Shown here one piece after another: positions 7,885 to 15,989 of a DNA stretch of 64,000 bases. The first letter of the stretch is position 1; every line of letters starts with the position of its first letter. The DNA is from Bacteroides sp. OF04-15BH (GTDB lineage: Bacteria; Bacteroidota; Bacteroidia; Bacteroidales; Bacteroidaceae), in the NCBI RefSeq assembly GCF_003477995.1, contig NZ_QUEM01000002.1, positions 150,820-214,819 on the forward strand, given 5' to 3'. A model generated the notes under the pieces. The model saw only the letters and a list, made by a program, of their open reading frames with translations, was not told the DNA's origin and did not search any database. The translations under genes were made by a program, and so were the position numbers.

Positions 7885-9966
7885 TTATTGGTTGTCTTTG
7901 TTTTCTGTTGATTCTGCCTCTGTACCGTTATCTGTTTTCGGTGTTTCGGAAACAGCAGGCTCCGCAGTGTCGGCGGGCAGGGCTTTAGGTTCCTCTGCCG
8001 TTTCCGTTGCAGGGCTGTCGCTTTCCGAAGCCTTTGCTGCCTCCTGCTGCTCCTGTTCGGCATTCAGGGTGAGCAGCTCTTCGGTGCGGCTGGTCCACGG
8101 GCGTTTTCCGAAGATCTTTTCCACATCCTCGGCAAAGATCACCTCTTTCTCTACCAGCAGCTGAGCCAGCTGTGCATGTCCTTCCTTGTGTTCCAGCAAC
8201 AGGTTCTTGGCGCGCTCATATTGCTCGGCAATCATGTTCTTCACCTCTTCGTCGATCAGCTGGGCCGTCTTGTCGGAATACGGTTTGCTGAAGCTGTACT
8301 CGTCATTGCTGTAATAACACAAGTTCGGCAGGCGGTCGCTCATACCCATATAAGCAATCATGCCGTAAGCCTGTTTGGTGACACGCTCCAGGTCGTTCAG
8401 GGCTCCAGAAGAAATGTGGCCCACGAAAACTTCCTCGGCGGCACGTCCGCCCAGAGTGGCACACATCTCGTCCAGCATCTGTTCCTTGGTAGTAATCTGT
8501 CTTTCTTCCGGCAGATACCAGGCAGCGCCCAGTGCGCGTCCGCGCGGCACGATGGTCACCTTGATCAGCGGATTGGCATATTGCAGGAACCAGGAGATGG
8601 TGGCGTGTCCTGCCTCATGCAGGGCGATGGTGCGCTTCTCGTCGTTGGTCATCACCTTGGTCTTCTTTTCCAGACCGCCGATGATACGGTCCACGGCGCT
8701 CAGGAAGTCGTCCTTGCTGACAGATTTCTTGTTATGGCGTGCAGCGATCAGCGCTGCTTCGTTACATACGTTGGCGATGTCGGCACCCGAGAATCCCGGA
8801 GTCTGGCGGGCCAGCAGGTCGATATCCACGGTGTCGTCAATCTTGACCGGTTTGAGGTGTACCTGGAATACTTCCTTACGTTCGTTCAGATCCGGCAGGT
8901 CCACGTGAATCTGACGGTCGAATCGTCCGGCACGCAGCAGGGCCTTGTCCAGAATATCCACACGGTTGGTGGCCGCCAGGATGATCACACCGCTGTTGGT
9001 TCCGAAACCGTCCATTTCGGTGAGCAACTGGTTCAGGGTGTTTTCGCGTTCGTCGTTACCGCCCATGGCCGGATTCTTTCCGCGGGCTCTACCCACGGCG
9101 TCGATCTCGTCGATGAAGATGATACACGGCGATTTTTCCTTGGCCTGTCGGAACAGGTCGCGCACACGACTGGCACCTACACCCACGAACATTTCCACGA
9201 AGTCGGAACCCGACATGGAGAAGAACGGTACGTCTGCCTCGCCGGCCACAGCCTTGGCCAAAAGGGTCTTACCCGTTCCCGGAGGGCCTACGAGCAGGGC
9301 ACCCTTAGGAATCTTACCACCCAACTCGGTAAACTTGCCCGGATTCTTCAGGAATTCCACGATTTCCTGCACCTCCTGCTTGGCGCTGGCCTGTCCGGCC
9401 ACATCCTTGAAGGTGACGCGTGTGCCTTCGCCTTTCTCTACCAGTTTGGCTTTGCTCTTTCCTACGTTGAACACGTTGCCGGCGCCACTGCCTGCTCCTC
9501 CGCCCAAACGGCGCATCAGCAGGAACCACACGCCGAAGATCAGAACAAACGGCAGCAGATTGAAGAGCAGGCTTCCTACCCAGCCGCTGGAGTGTTCGTA
9601 GGCCAGCTTTCCGGTGAAGTGTCCGCTTTGCTGCTGCTGGTCGATAAATTCCTCCAGTTTGTCATCCGAAGGGTAGGTGATGTCCAGATAAGGATTCTTG
9701 CCGGTTTGCTTGACACCGGTCTTGAAAATATCGCGGATGAATTCCGGTTTCACATACATGCGCAGCACTCCTTCGTCCTTGTTGGCGATGATTTTTGAGG
9801 CATAGCCGCGGGTAACGTATTCCTTGAATTCGGTGTACGTGGCATTTTTCGAGGCGCTGCTGTCATTACCCATAATGAACAGGTAAGCCAGAATGAGTAT
9901 GATAATGCCGTAGATCCAACCGATGTTGAACCGGGGCATGTTTCTTTTCTTGTTGTCTTCTTTCAT
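7885..9966 (-). CDS. ftsH: ATP-dependent zinc metalloprotease FtsH
   Basis: FtsH is a membrane-anchored hexameric AAA protease that removes misfolded membrane proteins and regulators. The 693 residues contain TM1 at about 17-32, a periplasmic FtsH extracellular domain, and TM2 at about 130-150. The AAA module has Walker A GPPGTGKT at about 227-234, Walker [11 protein letters not shown], and the second region of homology [20 protein letters not shown]. The zinc motif HEAGH is at 450-454. The last 60 residues are a Glu/Ala/Thr-rich low-complexity tail, which varies in the family. It starts 19 bases after rsfS. Confidence 0.98.
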   Translation of the reverse strand: MKEDNKKRNMPRFNIGWIYGIIILILAYLFIMGNDSSASKNATYTEFKEYVTRGYASKIIANKDEGVLRMYVKPEFIRDIFKTGVKQTGKNPYLDITYPSDDKLEEFIDQQQQSGHFTGKLAYEHSSGWVGSLLFNLLPFVLIFGVWFLLMRRLGGGAGSGAGNVFNVGKSKAKLVEKGEGTRVTFKDVAGQASAKQEVQEIVEFLKNPGKFTELGGKIPKGALLVGPPGTGKTLLAKAVAGEADVPFFSMSGSDFVEMFVGVGASRVRDLFRQAKEKSPCIIFIDEIDAVGRARGKNPAMGGNDERENTLNQLLTEMDGFGTNSGVIILAATNRVDILDKALLRAGRFDRQIHVDLPDLNERKEVFQVHLKPVKIDDTVDIDLLARQTPGFSGADIANVCNEAALIAARHNKKSVSKDDFLSAVDRIIGGLEKKTKVMTNDEKRTIALHEAGHATISWFLQYANPLIKVTIVPRGRALGAAWYLPEERQITTKEQMLDEMCATLGGRAAEEVFVGHISSGALNDLERVTKQAYGMIAYMGMSDRLPNLCYYSNDEYSFSKPYSDKTAQLIDEEVKNMIAEQYERAKNLLLEHKEGHAQLAQLLVEKEVIFAEDVEKIFGKRPWTSRTEELLTLNAEQEQQEAAKASESDSPATETAEEPKALPADTAEPAVSETPKTDNGTEAESTENKDNQ

Positions 9967-9985
9967 AAACGTGAATGTGTTTTTT

Positions 9986-10348
9986 TTATTGAATGTCTTC
10001 TATTTTTGTGATGTCGGCATCGGTCCACAGATTTTCCAGATCATAGAACTCGTGTGCGTCGGGAGTAAAGATATGCACGATAACGTCGGTATAGTCCATC
10101 GCCACCCACTGGGCATTGCGCAGTCCGTCCACGGCCGACGGTTTGGCACCGGCCTGCTCGCGGGCAAATTTTGCCACAGATTCGGTGATGGCGGTTACAT
10201 GCGACGGAGAGTTACCCTGACAGATGATAAAATAATTGCAGATTGTTTCTTCTATGTTCTCCAGATTGACTACAGCGATGTCATATCCTTTCTTCTCTTG
10301 TATTCCTTCAATGATTTTGTCTACTAAAATGTTTTGTGATCTATACAT
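9986..10348 (-). CDS. rsfS: Ribosome silencing factor RsfS
   Basis: RsfS binds ribosomal protein L14 and blocks joining of the 30S and 50S subunits in stationary phase or starvation. The protein has 120 residues. Family motifs are present: KGYDIAVVNLE, CNYFIICQGNSPSHVTAI, and GLRNAQWVAMDYTDVIVHIF, followed by the YDLENLW tail with the conserved Tyr and Trp. It is the first gene of a minus-strand operon with ftsH and cdsA. A TATCTTTG element at 10380-10387 on the minus strand is the likely promoter. Confidence 0.95.
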   Translation of the reverse strand: MYRSQNILVDKIIEGIQEKKGYDIAVVNLENIEETICNYFIICQGNSPSHVTAITESVAKFAREQAGAKPSAVDGLRNAQWVAMDYTDVIVHIFTPDAHEFYDLENLWTDADITKIEDIQ

Positions 10349-10379
10349 GTTATTTACCTATTTATAAAATAGAACGCGA

Positions 10380-10387
10380 CAAAGATA
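10380..10387 (-). promoter_or_regulatory. Putative -7 promoter element for rsfS-ftsH-cdsA
   Basis: TATCTTTG on the minus strand is a full match to TAnnTTTG, 31 bases upstream of the rsfS start. Confidence 0.6.
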
Positions 10388-10511
10388 CTAGATAAACTCA
10401 CATTAGGCTATATATTCACGCCAAAATATCTCCACTTTTGGATTTTTTTGCAAAAAAAAATCATGAATATCGCTTCTCTGAAAAAAAAGTTGGAAAAAAG
10501 TTGCCCAAAAA

Positions 10512-10542
10512 TTTGCAGTTACAAAAAATAGTAGTACCTTTG
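10512..10542 (+). promoter_or_regulatory. Promoter of the tRNA-Gln pair
   Basis: A -33 TTTG at 10512-10515 and a -7 TACCTTTG at 10535-10542 are separated by exactly 19 bases, which fits the Bacteroidetes sigma-ABfr consensus. The predicted start near 10550 lies about ten bases before the first tRNA. Confidence 0.8.
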
Positions 10543-10559
10543 CATCCAGAAACAGATAA

Positions 10560-10630
10560 TGGGCTATGGTGTAATGGTAACACAACAGATTCTGGTCCTG
10601 TTTTTCTTGGTTCGAATCCAGGTAGCCCAA
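10560..10630 (+). tRNA. tRNA-Gln(CTG), copy 1
   Basis: The 71-base gene folds as a cloverleaf. The acceptor is TGGGCTA with TAGCCCA and discriminator A. The D arm is GTG/CAC around TAATGGTAA, and the T arm is CTTGG-TTCGAAT-CCAGG. The anticodon loop is TTCTGGT, giving anticodon CTG, which reads CAG (Gln). The last anticodon-stem pair is an A-C mismatch. The weak T1-A72 pair is normal for tRNA-Gln. CCA is not encoded. Confidence 0.93.
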
Positions 10631-10659
10631 CTTTTTTCTACTATTATTTATTATTTTCT

Positions 10660-10730
10660 TGGGCTATGGTGTAATGGTAACACAACAGATTCTGGTCCTG
10701 TTTTTCTTGGTTCGAATCCAGGTAGCCCAA
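10660..10730 (+). tRNA. tRNA-Gln(CTG), copy 2
   Basis: This copy is identical over all 71 bases to the one exactly 100 bases upstream. The 29-base spacer is AT-rich. Both copies share one promoter and one terminator, so they form a dicistronic tRNA transcript. The preserved identity implies recent duplication or gene conversion. Confidence 0.93.
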
Positions 10731-10738
10731 CAGAAGAA

Positions 10739-10761
10739 GATCGCTCCGGCGATCTTTTTTT
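10739..10761 (+). terminator. Terminator of the tRNA-Gln transcript
   Basis: GATCGC-TCCG-GCGATC followed by seven T residues, beginning 8 bases after the second tRNA. Confidence 0.9.
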
Positions 10762-10925
10762 GTTTTTGTTCCTTTCTGCGCTTCCGCTGTCGGGTGGGAG
10801 CCTGCCCCATATTCTTTTTGCTTTCCGGCTCTTTAATAATTCATTTCGATGAATGCATCATTTCATTTTGATGATTTGAAAAAATCATCAGGATGGTTTT
10901 TTCGCGTCATTTCGGCGCGGCAGAT

Positions 10926-10962
10926 ACAAAAATAGGCTGCACCCTGACGGCGCAGCCTATTC
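10926..10962 (-). terminator. Terminator of the DUF349 gene
   Basis: AATAGGCTGC (10931-10940) pairs with GCAGCCTATT (10952-10961), and on the minus strand the hairpin runs into a T-run. It ends the DUF349 transcript about 22 bases after the stop codon. Confidence 0.8.
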
Positions 10963-10983
10963 CTGAAATATCAAGCTATATTC

Positions 10984-12783
10984 TTATTTGCTCTTTTCCT
11001 CGTCGATGGCTTTGATCTTCTCTTTCAGAATAGCGAGTTCTTCTTTCAGTTTCTCCACTTTCTTGTTCAGCTCGTTCACCAGACTGTTGCCCTTTTTAGA
11101 ATTGAAGGAAAGGAAGCCCAGATTGTTCTCATAGGTCTTGATTTCATTCTTCATATTCTCATAGGCACGCATCAGTCGGTCGCGTTCACGGTTCAGCGTG
11201 TTGCCGCCCTTCTCGGCAGAAGACTTCAGGTTGCTTCTGAAGTTATTGATTCTGCGCTTGGCGTTGCTCTTGTTGATGGCTTCAAACAGTTTGTCGGCCA
11301 GCTCGCGGTATTCGGCATAGATCTTGTCCTTTTCCTTGAAAGGCACATGACCGGTTTCGTTCCACTCTTTGGCCAGTTTGCGTACTGTGTCGGCGCAAGA
11401 GTCGATTTCCTCTACCGCAATGTTCTTGAGCTGTTCGATAATGCTCTTCTTCTTTTCCAGATTTTCATTTTCCTGGCTCTGTACAGACGAAGTAGCCTTG
11501 CCCTTCTGCTCGAAGAAATAGTCGCAGGCACCGATGAAGCGTTTCCACAAAGACTCAGAGTACTTCTTAGGTACCGGTCCGATGGTTTTCCACTCCTTCT
11601 GCAGCTTGGTCAGAATATCGCCGGTAGCCTTCCAGTCGGTGCTGTCCTTTAAGGATTCAGCCTTTTCGCACAACTGCTTCTTCAGTTCCAGATTCTTGTT
11701 CTGGCTTTCTTTCAGATATTTGAAGAATGCGGCTTTCTGTTCGAAGAAACGGTCGCAGGCAGCTCTGAAGCGCTCGAAGATTTTTACATTCATCTTCTGC
11801 GGAGCGAAGCCGATTTCCTTCCATTCGGCCTGTATCTTGATGATGTCCTGAGTAGCCTGTTCCCAGTCGGCAAAGGTCTTCAGGTTCGACAGGTCGATTT
11901 CTTCAATCTTGACACACAGTTCGGTCTTCTTGGCCAGGTTCTCTTCTTCTTTCTGCTTCAGATCCTCAAAATGCTGTTGATGTCTTTTGTTGATAATGGT
12001 TGAAGCGTTCTTGAAGCGGTTCCAGATTTCCTCGCGCAGTTCCTTGGCAACCGGACCGGTTTCCTTATATTCCTGATGCAGGGCCTGCAACTGTTGGAAG
12101 GCAGAAATCACATCGTCTTCCTCGGCCAGCTTCTCGGCAGTCTCGCACAAGCGTGTCTTGATTTCGAGATTCTTCTTGAAATCATATTCTCTGAATTCGT
12201 GATTCAGTTTGAGCAGGTCGTAGAACTGCTCGGTATATAACTGATAGTTTTTCCAAAGTTCGTTCACCTTGTCGGCCGGCACATTGGTGATGGTTTTCCA
12301 TTCGTTTTGCAGTTCCTTGAACTCGTTATAGTGCTGGTTGGCCTCTTCCGGCGAAGAAATCATGGCTTTGATCTTGTCCAGGATATCGAATTTCTTCTGC
12401 AGATTTTCTGATTTGATGCGTTCCTGCTCGGCCATGATCTCGGCACGCTTTTCCTTGATGATGCGCATCCACTCCTTGAAAGTCTGCTCGTCGGCATCCA
12501 CTTCCGGAACAAATTCGTCGGGGTTTCCTCCGGCTTCTACAAAAGCGGCCTTCTTTTCGTTGAGCTCTGCCTTATGAATGCGGTAGAAGTTCTGTTTGAG
12601 GCTGTCCAGTTCCTGTTTGCCGGGGATGTCACTGCTTTGCGCCAGTTTCTTTATGTATTCCAATATTTCTCCTTTAGATTGCAGCACGACGTTTTTCACT
12701 GTTTCTGTTCCTGCTTCGTCTTTGGCAGAAATACATGCGTTGTCTAATCCTTCCAGGGAAGTTGTTTCTTGAGAGTCCATCAT
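10984..12783 (-). CDS. DUF349 repeat protein
   Basis: This is a 599-residue, highly charged helical protein made of consecutive DUF349 repeats of about 65-75 residues. Each repeat centres on a motif like EWKTIGPVPKK followed by LWKRF, with an aromatic FF or FY position and a basic segment. At least five repeats can be seen: NEWKTITNVPADK, QEYKETGPVAKE, AEWKEIGFAPQK, KEWKTIGPVPKK and KEWNETGHVPFK. A coiled-coil C-terminus (KVEKLKEELAILKEKIKAI) ends the protein. There is no signal peptide or membrane segment, so it is probably cytoplasmic. Its molecular function is not known to me. It lies 102 bases downstream of corA on the same strand. Confidence 0.9.
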   Translation of the reverse strand: MMDSQETTSLEGLDNACISAKDEAGTETVKNVVLQSKGEILEYIKKLAQSSDIPGKQELDSLKQNFYRIHKAELNEKKAAFVEAGGNPDEFVPEVDADEQTFKEWMRIIKEKRAEIMAEQERIKSENLQKKFDILDKIKAMISSPEEANQHYNEFKELQNEWKTITNVPADKVNELWKNYQLYTEQFYDLLKLNHEFREYDFKKNLEIKTRLCETAEKLAEEDDVISAFQQLQALHQEYKETGPVAKELREEIWNRFKNASTIINKRHQQHFEDLKQKEEENLAKKTELCVKIEEIDLSNLKTFADWEQATQDIIKIQAEWKEIGFAPQKMNVKIFERFRAACDRFFEQKAAFFKYLKESQNKNLELKKQLCEKAESLKDSTDWKATGDILTKLQKEWKTIGPVPKKYSESLWKRFIGACDYFFEQKGKATSSVQSQENENLEKKKSIIEQLKNIAVEEIDSCADTVRKLAKEWNETGHVPFKEKDKIYAEYRELADKLFEAINKSNAKRRINNFRSNLKSSAEKGGNTLNRERDRLMRAYENMKNEIKTYENNLGFLSFNSKKGNSLVNELNKKVEKLKEELAILKEKIKAIDEEKSK

Positions 12784-12885
12784 TTTACTTGCTTTTAGTA
12801 TCTGATTCGGTTTTCAGTCTCTATATTTTTTACAAATTAAAACAAAAAAGAAATTAAGTCCTAAGATTTTTCTGTTTTTTTCTCT

Positions 12886-13812
12886 TTAAATCCATGTTTT
12901 TCTTCTGAAGAACCACATAAACAAGGCTGTCACGATGACCGTGATGCCGATGGCCAACGGAAATCCCCAAGGCGACTGCTCCATGCCGTTTACCAGGTTC
13001 ATTCCAAACAAGCTGGCTACCAGGGTCGGGAACATCAGGATGATGGAAATAGAGGTAAGCATCTTCATGACGCTGCTCATGTTGTTGTTAATCAGGTTGG
13101 CATAGGTATCCATCGTGGAATCCAGGATGTTGGCATAGATGGAAGTGGTTTCGCGCGCCTGACTCATCTCGATATTGACGTCTTCAATCAGGTCGGCGTC
13201 CAGCTCGTCGATGGGGAGTTTGAATTTCAGTTTCGACAACAGGGTTTCGTTACCTCTGATGGAGGTAATGAAATAGGTCAGGCTGTCCTGAAGACGCGAA
13301 AGGTTGATCAGGTCGGCATTGTCCACATTGCGGTCCAGATTCTGTTTGGCTTTTTCAATAAGCGTGTTGATCTGCTTCAGCCGTTTCAGATACCACACTG
13401 CCGAAGACAGGAAAAGACGGAACACCAGGTCTACGGAGTCGGTAAAGCCGACACCGCGCTTTTGCTGGTAGCTCACGAAGTCGATCATCATGTTTGTTTC
13501 AAAATTACAAACCGTGATACACACTTCCTTGTTCATGATAATACCCAGGGGGATGGTGGTATATGGGGTTCGGGAGCGTACTTCCTTGACATAAGGGATT
13601 CGTAAAATAATAAGAATCCAGCCCTCATCAAATTCGTAACGGGCGCGCTCGTCGGTATCGGCGATGTCCATCAGGAAATAATCCGGAATCTTCAGGTCCT
13701 TTTCCAGAAAGTCAAGATCATCCTGCGTCGGGCAGGTTACTTGAACCCAACAGTTAGGCTCCCAGTTTTCCATCGTTCTCAGGCCGTTGGCCGTATTCCA
13801 GTATGTTCGCAT
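12886..13812 (-). CDS. corA: CorA-family magnesium/divalent cation channel
   Basis: CorA forms a pentameric Mg2+ channel in the cytoplasmic membrane. The 308-residue protein has a long cytoplasmic alpha/beta domain and two C-terminal membrane helices: TSISIILMFPTLVASLF, followed at once by the signature GMN in LFGMNLVNGM, then FPLAIGITVIVTALFMWFF. The extreme C-terminus is basic (RRKTWI), as in the family. The ATG at 13812 is preceded by GGAGGAAGATGC, a likely Shine-Dalgarno sequence. A leader of about 110 bases with a stable hairpin separates the promoter from the start, which could allow Mg2+-responsive control; that last point is inference. Confidence 0.94.
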   Translation of the reverse strand: MRTYWNTANGLRTMENWEPNCWVQVTCPTQDDLDFLEKDLKIPDYFLMDIADTDERARYEFDEGWILIILRIPYVKEVRSRTPYTTIPLGIIMNKEVCITVCNFETNMMIDFVSYQQKRGVGFTDSVDLVFRLFLSSAVWYLKRLKQINTLIEKAKQNLDRNVDNADLINLSRLQDSLTYFITSIRGNETLLSKLKFKLPIDELDADLIEDVNIEMSQARETTSIYANILDSTMDTYANLINNNMSSVMKMLTSISIILMFPTLVASLFGMNLVNGMEQSPWGFPLAIGITVIVTALFMWFFRRKTWI

Positions 13813-13838
13813 GCATCTTCCTCCAATAAAAAGTTTCT

Positions 13839-13866
13839 TATCGGAGTCCAGAAGTGCACTCCGATA
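13839..13866 (-). promoter_or_regulatory. Leader hairpin upstream of corA
   Basis: TATCGGAGT (13839-13847) and ACTCCGATA (13858-13866) form a perfect 9-base-pair stem in the predicted corA leader. On the minus strand it is followed by AAGAAACTTTTTATT and then GGAGG before the start codon. It looks like an attenuator, or the terminator of ksgA read-through. Confidence 0.55.
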
Positions 13867-13932
13867 GGTCTAAATGTTTAAAAAAGTCGCGTAATAATCG
13901 TCCATAAGTTATGACCCAGAATTTTCCGTTTG

Positions 13933-13940
13933 CAAAAATA
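13933..13940 (-). promoter_or_regulatory. Putative -7 promoter element for corA
   Basis: TATTTTTG on the minus strand lies between the end of ksgA and corA. It predicts a start near 13925 and a leader of about 110 bases. Confidence 0.55.
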
Positions 13941-13981
13941 CAAAAAGATTCCTTATATCCTAAAGAAACAGGCTCAATTTA

Positions 13982-14806
13982 TCAAGACAATTCTTGGGTC
14001 ACAGCATTGGTCAAGGCAATGAAATCGGTCACGGAAAGCTGTTCCGGACGCTTGTTGAAGATTTCATTCTGTAAAAAGACGCTGTGGTCTTTTACGGCCT
14101 CGCCTTTTTGCTGCCTGCGCTGGTCGGCCTCGGCAAACAGAGGCTTGATGGAGTTGCGCAAGGTCTTTCGGCGCTGGTTGAAGCAGGTCTTTACGATTTT
14201 CTTGAACAAGGCTTCGTCGCAGCCCAATGATTCGGTGGCATTTCGTGTCATCCGGATGACGGCACTCTTCACCTTGGGAGGGGGATTGAAGACATGTTCA
14301 TGCACGGTAAACAGATAGTCCACATGATACCAGGCCTGGATCAGTACGCTCAGAATGCCGTAAGTCTTGCTTCCGGGACCGGCGGCAATGCGTTCGGCCA
14401 CCTCTTTCTGAATCATACCGGTGCAGCAGGGTATCAGCTCCTTGTAGTCGAGCATCTTGAAGAAAATCTGACTCGAGATATTGTAGGGATAATTTCCTGT
14501 AAGTACAAATGAAGAGCCTCCGAACACTTCCCGAAGGTCCATTTTCAGAAAATCCTGCTCCAGTATATTGCCCTGAAGAGCCGGAAAGGCCTCTTTCAGA
14601 TAGGCAACGGATTCATAATCAATTTCCACCACCTTGACCGGACGGTCCTTCTGAATAAGAAACTGAGTCATGACACCCATACCCGGACCCACCTCGAGAA
14701 CGGGAATATTGGGGCATGCGTCTACTGTATCGGCAATGTCCTGGGCTATTTTCAAATCCTTTAAAAAGTGTTGGCCCAAAAATTTTTTAGGTTTTACAGA
14801 CTTCAT
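13982..14806 (-). CDS. rsmA: 16S rRNA (adenine1518-N6/adenine1519-N6)-dimethyltransferase
   Basis: RsmA (KsgA) dimethylates two adjacent adenines in the 3' helix 45 of 16S rRNA late in 30S assembly. The 274-residue protein begins with KPKKFLGQHFLKDLKIA, the family start. The SAM-binding motif is VLEVGPGMGVMTQFL, motif II has VEIDYESVAYL, and the catalytic motif IV is NYPYNISSQIFFKML, where NYPY replaces the usual NLPY. PPPKVKSAVIRM and the C-terminal helical domain follow. The promoter TATCTTTG on the minus strand lies about 30 bases upstream, back to back with that of the flippase-like gene. Confidence 0.96.
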   Translation of the reverse strand: MKSVKPKKFLGQHFLKDLKIAQDIADTVDACPNIPVLEVGPGMGVMTQFLIQKDRPVKVVEIDYESVAYLKEAFPALQGNILEQDFLKMDLREVFGGSSFVLTGNYPYNISSQIFFKMLDYKELIPCCTGMIQKEVAERIAAGPGSKTYGILSVLIQAWYHVDYLFTVHEHVFNPPPKVKSAVIRMTRNATESLGCDEALFKKIVKTCFNQRRKTLRNSIKPLFAEADQRRQQKGEAVKDHSVFLQNEIFNKRPEQLSVTDFIALTNAVTQELS

Positions 14807-14822
14807 TGTTGCTTTTTTATAC

Positions 14823-14849
14823 TACTTTTGTGTATGCAAAGATAGTATA
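14823..14849. promoter_or_regulatory. Divergent promoter region for rsmA and the flippase-like gene
   Basis: TACTTTTG on the plus strand (near 14824) and TATCTTTG on the minus strand (near 14840) both match TAnnTTTG. They lie within 30 bases of each other in the gap between the divergent genes. Confidence 0.55.
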
Positions 14850-14898
14850 ATCCCCTGCAAAAAGAACAAGCGCAAAGCCTTTATTTTTGCAGTGGCTT

Positions 14899-15954
14899 AT
14901 GAATATCTCGGGGATATTAAGTAATATTAATAAGAAAACTACATTGAAAGACAATAAGATCATAAACTATGCATTTCAAGTGGTAGGCCCACTGGTTCTG
15001 TCGGGACTGATTTTATGGTGGATGTACCGCGGTTTTGACTGGGATGAGTTTTTTGAGGCCTTGACTTATCACACAGACTGGACATGGATGCTCCTGTCCA
15101 TGCCTTTCGGAGTGACGGCACAGGTGTTCCGTGCCTTGCGCTGGAAACAGGCGCTGGAGCCGGTGCAGGAGCATCCCCGCACCACGGTTTGTATCAATTC
15201 TGTCTATCTCTCTTATGCCGCCAGCCTGGTTATCCCCCGCATCGGCGAGGTGTTGCGCTGCGGCGTGTTGAGCCGCTACGACGGTACTTCCTTTTCCAAA
15301 TCTCTGGGCACAGTGGTGACGGAGCGTATCGTGGATTCCGTGTTTGTGGTGCTGCTCGCCGGTTTTACCATTCTGTTTCAAATGCCTGTCTTTGTCACCT
15401 TCTTCCGGCAGACGGGGGTGAGTGTGGTCGGTGTGCTGCAAGGCTTTTCGCTCACGGGATATATTGTGACCATCGTGTGCGTGCTGGCTTTTATTCTGTT
15501 GCTGGCATGGCTCGTTAAGCGGCTGTCGGTGTTTAAGAAAACACGGAATGTGTTTGTCGATCTGCGCGACGGACTGATTTCCTTGCGCAAAATCAAAAGC
15601 GTGCCTTTATTCCTATTTTATACGATAGGCATCTGGCTTTCTTATTATCTGCATTTCTATTTCACGTTCTTTTGCTTTGAGTCTACCTCATCTTTGGGAA
15701 TGTCGGCCGCTCTGGTGGCCTTTGTCGTAGGATGCTTTGCCGTGCTGGTGCCTACACCAAACGGAGCCGGACCGTGGCATTTCGCTGTAAAGACCGTGTT
15801 GCTGCTCTATGGCGTTCAGGCACAAGACGGAGTGATGTTTGTACTCACCGTGCATACCTTGCAGACACTGCTGGTGCTGGTGCTGGGACTTTATGCCATT
15901 GTGCGCCTGCAGTTCATCCGCAGGATACCGAGACAGGCCGTGTCCCATCCATAA
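14899..15954 (+). CDS. Flippase-like (UPF0104 / LPG synthase TM domain) membrane protein
   Basis: This integral membrane protein of 351 residues has about eight hydrophobic segments and belongs to the PF03706 family, related to the membrane half of lysylphosphatidylglycerol synthase. Family motifs include the arginine-rich FRALRWKQAL, the stretch LSYAASLVIPRIGEVLRCGV, ERIVDSVFVVLLAGFTILF and VPTPNGAGPWHF. No soluble aminoacyl-transferase domain is present, so it should not modify lipids with amino acids itself; a role in lipid or glycan translocation is inferred from the family. I chose the ATG at 14899 over an in-frame TTG at 14887. pepD follows after 35 bases, possibly in the same transcript. 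Confidence 0.87.
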   Translation: MNISGILSNINKKTTLKDNKIINYAFQVVGPLVLSGLILWWMYRGFDWDEFFEALTYHTDWTWMLLSMPFGVTAQVFRALRWKQALEPVQEHPRTTVCINSVYLSYAASLVIPRIGEVLRCGVLSRYDGTSFSKSLGTVVTERIVDSVFVVLLAGFTILFQMPVFVTFFRQTGVSVVGVLQGFSLTGYIVTIVCVLAFILLLAWLVKRLSVFKKTRNVFVDLRDGLISLRKIKSVPLFLFYTIGIWLSYYLHFYFTFFCFESTSSLGMSAALVAFVVGCFAVLVPTPNGAGPWHFAVKTVLLLYGVQAQDGVMFVLTVHTLQTLLVLVLGLYAIVRLQFIRRIPRQAVSHP

Positions 15955-15989
15955 ATGATTTTTGTTAAACCCTAATAACGAATAAAACT

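Noticed and set aside
8176-9798. 540-residue plus-strand open frame opposite ftsH
   Set aside because: It mirrors the ftsH reading frame, has no family motif and is rich in residues typical of antisense frames; ftsH has every expected motif.
10560-10730. 100-base direct repeat as a CRISPR unit or transposon end
   Set aside because: The repeated part is exactly a tRNA gene, there are only two copies, and no cas or integrase gene is near.
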